21,536 nt of DNA from positions 1-21,536 of the forward strand of contig SAAR01000020.1 of the NCBI GenBank assembly GCA_009916335.1, read 5' to 3'. Positions within the stretch are counted from its first letter, which is position 1. Each line of letters starts with the position of its first letter. The position numbers and the translations under genes are program-made. Below the pieces are notes generated by a model. It saw nothing but the letters and a program-made list of their open reading frames with translations. It ran no database searches and was not told the origin of the DNA. The stretch is from Erysipelotrichia bacterium (GTDB taxonomy: Bacteria > Bacillota_I > Bacilli_A > Erysipelotrichales > Erysipelotrichaceae). This document shows, piece after piece, positions 18,016-21,536 of this stretch.

Positions 18016-18355
18016 TCTTAAATATTGTCTTTTTTTTTATATATCTTGTCATTCATCAAATTGAACAATATTTCAAATTTTATGTTGACTTTATATGTTT
18101 TTGTGCTATTCCTTTCCCTTTTATTTTTTAGAAAAAATTAACGCCGTTTACTGTAAAATATTATTGATTTTACTGAAAGTGATCCACCTTTTTTCATTGA
18201 ATGCTATTTCTATTTTTCTTCACACCTTCACACTCCCCATAGCTAAAGCAAGGGGGTTTACAGGCAAATTTCATAAAAAATCCGTTTTACTCTTAAAACT
18301 TGTGTGTACTTTGTGAGTGAGATATACTATCTTATCTCATAACTTAAAAAGTAGT
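18016..18355. other. Gene-free AT-rich region between ABC operon and LysR gene
   Basis: No gene is supported here. A 73-codon frame on the plus strand (18095-18316) has no ribosome site and no recognisable family. The stretch contains an A/T-run near 18022-18032, a hairpin resembling IS200/IS605 ends (18235-18255), and a 7-bp inverted repeat TGAGATA/TATCTCA (18318-18324 with 18333-18339) just after the LysR stop. The last has no T-run on the minus strand and is only a weak terminator candidate. Confidence 0.5.
18235..18255 (+). mobile_element. Possible right-end remnant of an IS200/IS605 (tnpB-type) element
   Basis: CCCCATAGCTAAAGCAAGGGG can fold as CCCC/GGGG with an inner GC-TAAA-GC hairpin. 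The GCTAAAGC core between C-run and G-run recalls the subterminal hairpins at right ends of IS200/IS605 tnpB elements. It is followed by GTTTACAGGC. No TnpA or TnpB frame remains nearby, so at most this is a solo end or a decayed remnant. Confidence 0.35.
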
Positions 18356-19267
18356 TTAATCAAAATTGCGAGATGTTTCATGCTTATCTTCTTCCTGACA
18401 TAATTGATACGCCATGTTCATTAACTTTTTCATATGTTCACTTAAATACTTTTGTGAATGCCAAATCATATACCAACTACTACTATACTCATGCTTTGCG
18501 AAAGGTTTACTTACTAAGTCTTTTTGTTTTACATCTATTAAAGAAGATGGCAAAACAGCAATCCCTAAATTACGCTGTAAAAATTCAGTGATTACTTCAT
18601 TGCTAACACTTTCGAGTAATGGTGTTACATGCACATTATCTAACGCAAAAATAGCGTCGATTGCATCACGACTAGCACTCCCCTTTTCACGACATAAGAA
18701 AGGATACTTACTTAAATCCTCCACCTGAATCATTTGTTTACTAGCAAGTGGGTGAGTCGCATGCATGACTACCAATAAAGTATCTTCCCATATTTTTTGT
18801 TTTTGAATATTTTTTGCTTGTGGTTTTCCTTCCACAAAGGCAAAATCAATCTTATGATCGAGAATGTCCTGTTCAATATTACTAGCGTTGCGTACCTTTA
18901 CTTTCATTTGCACATTCGGTAAACTTTTTTGAAAATGAGCCATTAAGCTAGGTAGTAAGCAAGTGGCTATACTAATACTGCTACCAATATGAATTTGCTC
19001 ATGATCTTTCCATTCTTGGACTTCCATACCAATGTTTTCAAAACTGGAAACAAACGCTAAAGCATGTTGATAAAACTGATCCCCATAATAAGTAGGATAA
19101 ATTTTACGACCAATTCTTTCAAATAACTGAATCTGATATTCTCTTTCTAATTCTTTGATTGCCAATGAAACGGAAGGTTGTGCTAGATGTAATTGCGTGG
19201 CTGCTTTTGTTACACTTTTTCTTTGATAAACTTCTATAAATATTTTGAAATGACGTATCGTACTCAT
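18356..19267 (-). CDS. LysR-type transcriptional regulator
   Basis: DNA-binding regulator, probably of the divergent CHR transporter pair. The N-terminal winged helix-turn-helix (residues about 1-60) has the hallmark KAATQLHLAQPSVSLAIKELE. It is followed by a linker helix and a periplasmic-binding-like effector domain (IHIGSSISIATCLLPSLM; VRNASNIEQDILDHKIDFAF; GIAVLPSSLI). The frame opens at 19279, but that ATG lies in the GGGAGAAC ribosome site; the ATG at 19267 (MSTIRHFKIF) is 6-8 bases after it and gives 303 aa, normal for the family. The co-inducer is unknown. The gene is transcribed away from the CHR genes from an overlapping promoter region, the usual LysR arrangement, and probably regulates itself too. 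Confidence 0.92.
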   Translation of the reverse strand: MSTIRHFKIFIEVYQRKSVTKAATQLHLAQPSVSLAIKELEREYQIQLFERIGRKIYPTYYGDQFYQHALAFVSSFENIGMEVQEWKDHEQIHIGSSISIATCLLPSLMAHFQKSLPNVQMKVKVRNASNIEQDILDHKIDFAFVEGKPQAKNIQKQKIWEDTLLVVMHATHPLASKQMIQVEDLSKYPFLCREKGSASRDAIDAIFALDNVHVTPLLESVSNEVITEFLQRNLGIAVLPSSLIDVKQKDLVSKPFAKHEYSSSWYMIWHSQKYLSEHMKKLMNMAYQLCQEEDKHETSRNFD

Positions 19268-19301
19268 ATGTTCTCCCATTCATAATGTTTTTGTTATGTT
19301 A

Positions 19302-19348
19302 ATTATAAAATAATACTATTTTACTTATATGTCAATTTCTTTTATACT
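19302..19348. promoter_or_regulatory. Divergent promoters of the LysR gene and CHR pair, with candidate operator
   Basis: Minus strand: perfect TTGACA (19330-19335), 17 bp, TATTTT (19307-19312) for the LysR gene. Plus strand: TTTACT (19320-19325), 17 bp, TATACT (19343-19348) for the CHR genes. The inverted repeat ATTATAAAATAAT (19302-19314) covers the LysR -10 and lies just upstream of the CHR -35, the usual place for a LysR site that both represses its own gene and activates the divergent one. The palindrome is AT-only, so its meaning is uncertain. Confidence 0.55.
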
Positions 19349-19364
19349 CTCCTTAGGTGATAAA

Positions 19365-19931
19365 ATGAAAGAACATACAGAAGTATTAAAAAAATTATTT
19401 ATTTCTACCTTGTATTTAAGTGCTTTTACATTTGGTGGAGGGTATGTCATTATTTCGTTAATGCGTACAAAGTTTGTCGATGAATTACATTGGATAGAGG
19501 AAGATGAAATGCTAGATTTAGTGGCAATTGCACAATCTTCCCCTGGTGCTATTGCCGTCAATGGAGCGATTGTCATCGGTTATAAATTAGCTGGCTGGAA
19601 AGGCATTCTAACGGCTGTACTAGCAACCATTATTCCCCCATTTACCATCATTTGCATTGTTTCACTATTTTATCAAGCATTTCGTGAAAACAAGTGGATA
19701 ATAACAATGTTAAATGGTATGCAGGTTGGTGTCGCTGCGATTATTATCAATGCTGTTTTCGACATGGGAAAAAATGCTCTCGCAAAGAGTAAAGTTCGCT
19801 CCTATCTAATTATGATAGTTTCTTTTATTGCTGCCTTTATCTTTGAAATCAATGTTGTTTACATTATTATTGCAACCATCCTTCTCGCTAGTATGAAAAT
19901 AGGATATAGCGTTTATAAGGAGGGCAAATAA
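19365..19931 (+). CDS. CHR-family (chromate transporter) half-size membrane protein, first of pair
   Basis: Membrane protein of the CHR family, 188 aa, about half the length of classic two-domain ChrA; such short forms work in pairs. It has FTFGGGYVIISLM near the N-terminus and the conserved DLVAIAQSSPGAIAVNGAIVIG, followed by several hydrophobic helices to the end. Some family members export chromate; others transport unknown anions, so the substrate here is open. The frame opens at 19329, but AGGTGAT lies 5 bases before the ATG at 19365 (MKEHTEVLKK), which I take as start. The stop is one base from the start of the second half, with AAGGAGGG in this gene's end. Confidence 0.9.
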   Translation: MKEHTEVLKKLFISTLYLSAFTFGGGYVIISLMRTKFVDELHWIEEDEMLDLVAIAQSSPGAIAVNGAIVIGYKLAGWKGILTAVLATIIPPFTIICIVSLFYQAFRENKWIITMLNGMQVGVAAIIINAVFDMGKNALAKSKVRSYLIMIVSFIAAFIFEINVVYIIIATILLASMKIGYSVYKEGK

Positions 19932-19932
19932 T

Positions 19933-20487
19933 ATGTTATTATGGCAATTGTTTCTTTCCTTTCTACAAATCGGTGCCTTTAGTTTTGGGGGTGGCTATGC
20001 GGCAATCCCTTTAATTCAAAAACAGATTATTCATTTGCATCACTGGATGAGTGCCTTTGAATTTAATAATCTAATCGCTATTTCACAAATGACACCAGGC
20101 CCTATCGCCATCAATTCCGCAACCTTTGTCGGCTTACAAATAAGTGGCTTTTTTGGTGCTTTGTGTGCTACATTCGCATGTGTTCTTCCTTCTTGTATCA
20201 TTGTTTCTATTTTAGCTCGTATTTACATAAAGTATAAGAATTTGACCTTTCTACAAGAAATCCTTTCCTTTCTAAGACCAGTTGTTGTTTCTTTAATTGC
20301 AAGTGCAGGAGGAAGTATGATCATTTCATCTTTTTGGCAAGATGGCAATATGGAAAAAGCATTTATTTTCCCTCACTTATTTATGTTTCTATTTGCCTTA
20401 TGGCTCTTACAAAAAAAGAAGTGTAACCCTATCCTAACAATGCTCTTATTAGGTTTCATTGAATGTGCTTTTACATTGCTTTTCTAA
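19933..20487 (+). CDS. CHR-family half-size membrane protein, second of pair
   Basis: Partner of the preceding half-transporter, 184 aa. It repeats the family pattern: SFGGGYAAIPLIQKQII, then NNLIAISQMTPGPIAINSATFVG, and hydrophobic helices through the C-terminus (FLFALWLLQ; MLLLGFIECAFTLLF). The TPGPIAIN motif here against SSPGAIAVN in the first half shows the two genes arose from an old duplication. AAGGAGGG 8 bases before the ATG and the one-base gap to the first gene indicate co-translation; the two probably form a heterodimer of opposite membrane orientation, as known for paired short CHR proteins. It ends at a strong bidirectional terminator. Confidence 0.9.
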   Translation: MLLWQLFLSFLQIGAFSFGGGYAAIPLIQKQIIHLHHWMSAFEFNNLIAISQMTPGPIAINSATFVGLQISGFFGALCATFACVLPSCIIVSILARIYIKYKNLTFLQEILSFLRPVVVSLIASAGGSMIISSFWQDGNMEKAFIFPHLFMFLFALWLLQKKKCNPILTMLLLGFIECAFTLLF

Positions 20488-20488
20488 A

Positions 20489-20536
20489 AAAAACAATAGG
20501 TATGATACGAATTCACTTTCGCTACCTATTGTTTTT
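20489..20536. terminator. Bidirectional terminator between CHR pair and phosphorylase remnant
   Basis: A 14-bp perfect inverted repeat AAAAACAATAGGTA (20489-20502) and TACCTATTGTTTTT (20523-20536) with a 20-base loop. T-runs follow on both strands, so it can end the CHR transcript and the convergent minus-strand phosphorylase reading frame. Confidence 0.88.
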
Positions 20537-20555
20537 ATATATGTTTCTTCTTTAA

Positions 20556-21401
20556 TTAAATAGTAAACCACTTAATTTCTGATTCATCAAGTGTTACTTC
20601 AAAACTTGTACCATCTCCCTTATATACAAGTGCTTTTTGTGGTTCATATGTGTTATTTACCACACAGAAGCTATTTGTACTTGGATAGACATTGACTTCT
20701 ACGAAATAGTTATCACTGTACCACTTTTTAATCTCATCTTGCTTCCCTGCCGCAAAGAATAATGAACGATATAATAATCTTGCATTTTCAAAGCTAAATG
20801 GTAAACCTGACATATACACTGCATGTCCTTTTCCATAATCATGAACAGCTAAATTCACATTACGGTTTTTCATCTTCACAATTTGTGTTTCTGCTAAGGC
20901 ATAAATGTTTTTCATTTCTTCACCAAAGTTTAATGTTTCTGGTAATCCTTCCACAATGAAGTGATCCTTTACATTCCAATTGTATTTATCTGTGGATAAA
21001 GAAAAACCTAATTCTTTATCAACTCCTAACACATCGAATAACTGGAAGTATTTTCCTTCACGCTGATAGGCACTTGGTTCTCCTACACCGATAAATCCAC
21101 CACCGTTATACACAAATTTGCGAAGTGCAGATACAATTTTTTCATCATTCCAATAAGCACCACCACTAAAGGCATCGTATGCTTCTCCTACATTAATGAT
21201 TACCCCTGCATCATCTAAACATGATTCATCTGCTAAAATATCATCAAAGCTCATAAATTGAATATCAAAAGGCATTCCACTTAACGCCTCAACAACGCCT
21301 GAATAAGAGTAGTATTCCTTATAAGATAAAGCATGTGCACTCATATGTGTACCCCAACTTCTCACTTTACCCCAACTATTTAAAATGGTTACTTTAAATG
21401 G
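20556..21401 (-). pseudogene. 5'-truncated 1,3-beta-galactosyl-N-acetylhexosamine phosphorylase (GH112)
   Basis: The intact enzyme phosphorolyses galacto-N-biose or lacto-N-biose to galactose-1-phosphate plus the N-acetylhexosamine, in the cytosol. The frame here (281 codons) matches the central and C-terminal domains of this family: VTILNSWGKVRSWGTHM, ALSYKEYYSYSGVVEALSG, NGGGFIGVGEPSAYQ, DKYNWNV, and GKGHAVYMSGLPFSFENARL. Homology continues upstream of the first ATG (21344) and GTG (21365) to about 21395, then meets an in-frame TAA at 21402-21404. The N-terminal roughly 430-residue TIM barrel carrying the catalytic Asp is absent, and no frame in the remaining 135 bases resembles it. It is therefore a broken gene, or its 5' part was lost at an assembly edge or rearrangement. 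Activity is not expected. Confidence 0.8.
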
Positions 21402-21536
21402 TTACCTATTAACTATATAAGTACCATAAATATGGGCTTGTAGAGTTTTATTTGTTTTTAAGTTTATTTTATTTATATTTTTAAAAATATTATATAATTA
21501 ATTTTTGTTATTTTTTATTATTTATTATTTTATTTT
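21402..21536. other. Extremely AT-rich edge of the window
   Basis: The sequence turns abruptly to over 80 percent A+T with T-rich low-complexity runs from about 21440 on. A near-repeat (AAAATGGTTACTT and AAATGGTTACCT, 21382-21406) marks the junction with the phosphorylase remnant. I see no gene, RNA or recognisable element here. Confidence 0.6.

Noticed and set aside
18095..18316. 73-codon plus-strand frame in the gene-free region.
   Set aside because: No ribosome site, Phe/Leu-rich composition expected from T-rich DNA, no TnpB or other family resemblance.
18318..18339. Inverted repeat TGAGATA/TATCTCA after the LysR stop as terminator.
   Set aside because: Only 7 AT-rich pairs and no T-run on the minus strand; kept as a note, not called.
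21350..21377. TACCCCAACT occurs at 21350-21359 and 21368-21377 and again at 16558-16567, suggesting a repeat or operator.
   Set aside because: The two right-hand copies encode the conserved SWG...SWG of the phosphorylase, and the third is a G-rich sequence before a permease start; coincidence explains it.

Overview
This is a low-GC, AT-rich window from a Gram-positive bacterium, most likely a member of the Bacillota. Four things point there: strong AGGAGG ribosome-binding sites, a two-subunit NAD-linked dihydroorotate dehydrogenase (PyrD plus PyrK), a PyrR-type RNA attenuator, and a CcpA/cre-like site ahead of a lipoprotein-dependent sugar ABC transporter. A gut Erysipelotrichia-like host is my guess from the protein flavour and the galacto-N-biose phosphorylase remnant; it is not proven by the sequence.

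1-9481 is a complete-looking de novo UMP operon on the minus strand, in transcription order pyrB-pyrC-carA-carB-pyrK-pyrD-pyrF-pyrE. PyrE runs off the left edge. Genes overlap or are nearly contiguous. The roughly 120-nt leader carries a PyrR-binding stem-loop, an antiterminator and an intrinsic terminator.

9485-13430 is an accessory block. A C5-cytosine DNA methyltransferase with an N-terminal helix-turn-helix faces a probable restriction endonuclease with a B3-like C-terminal half. The two genes converge on one shared bidirectional terminator. Upstream of the endonuclease is an uncharacterised minus-strand pair: a 257-aa cytosolic protein and, translationally coupled to it, a 46-aa two-helix membrane peptide.

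13428-18015 is a minus-strand carbohydrate ABC importer operon: lipoprotein binding protein, two permeases, a 55-aa membrane peptide (DUF6903-like) and an MsmK/UgpC-type ATPase. It is driven by a promoter overlapped by a cre-like site. A stable hairpin separates the binding-protein gene from the permeases.

18016-20540 holds a gene-poor stretch with an IS605-end-like hairpin, a LysR regulator, and divergently two half-size CHR (chromate-transporter family) genes ending in a bidirectional terminator.

20556-21401 is the C-terminal part of a GH112 galacto-N-biose/lacto-N-biose phosphorylase. Its catalytic N-terminal barrel is absent: the homologous frame runs into a stop codon and then into about 135 bases of extremely AT-rich DNA. 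Together with the ABC importer this suggests host-glycan (mucin or milk oligosaccharide) scavenging, with the phosphorylase broken in this strain or at the edge of the assembly.
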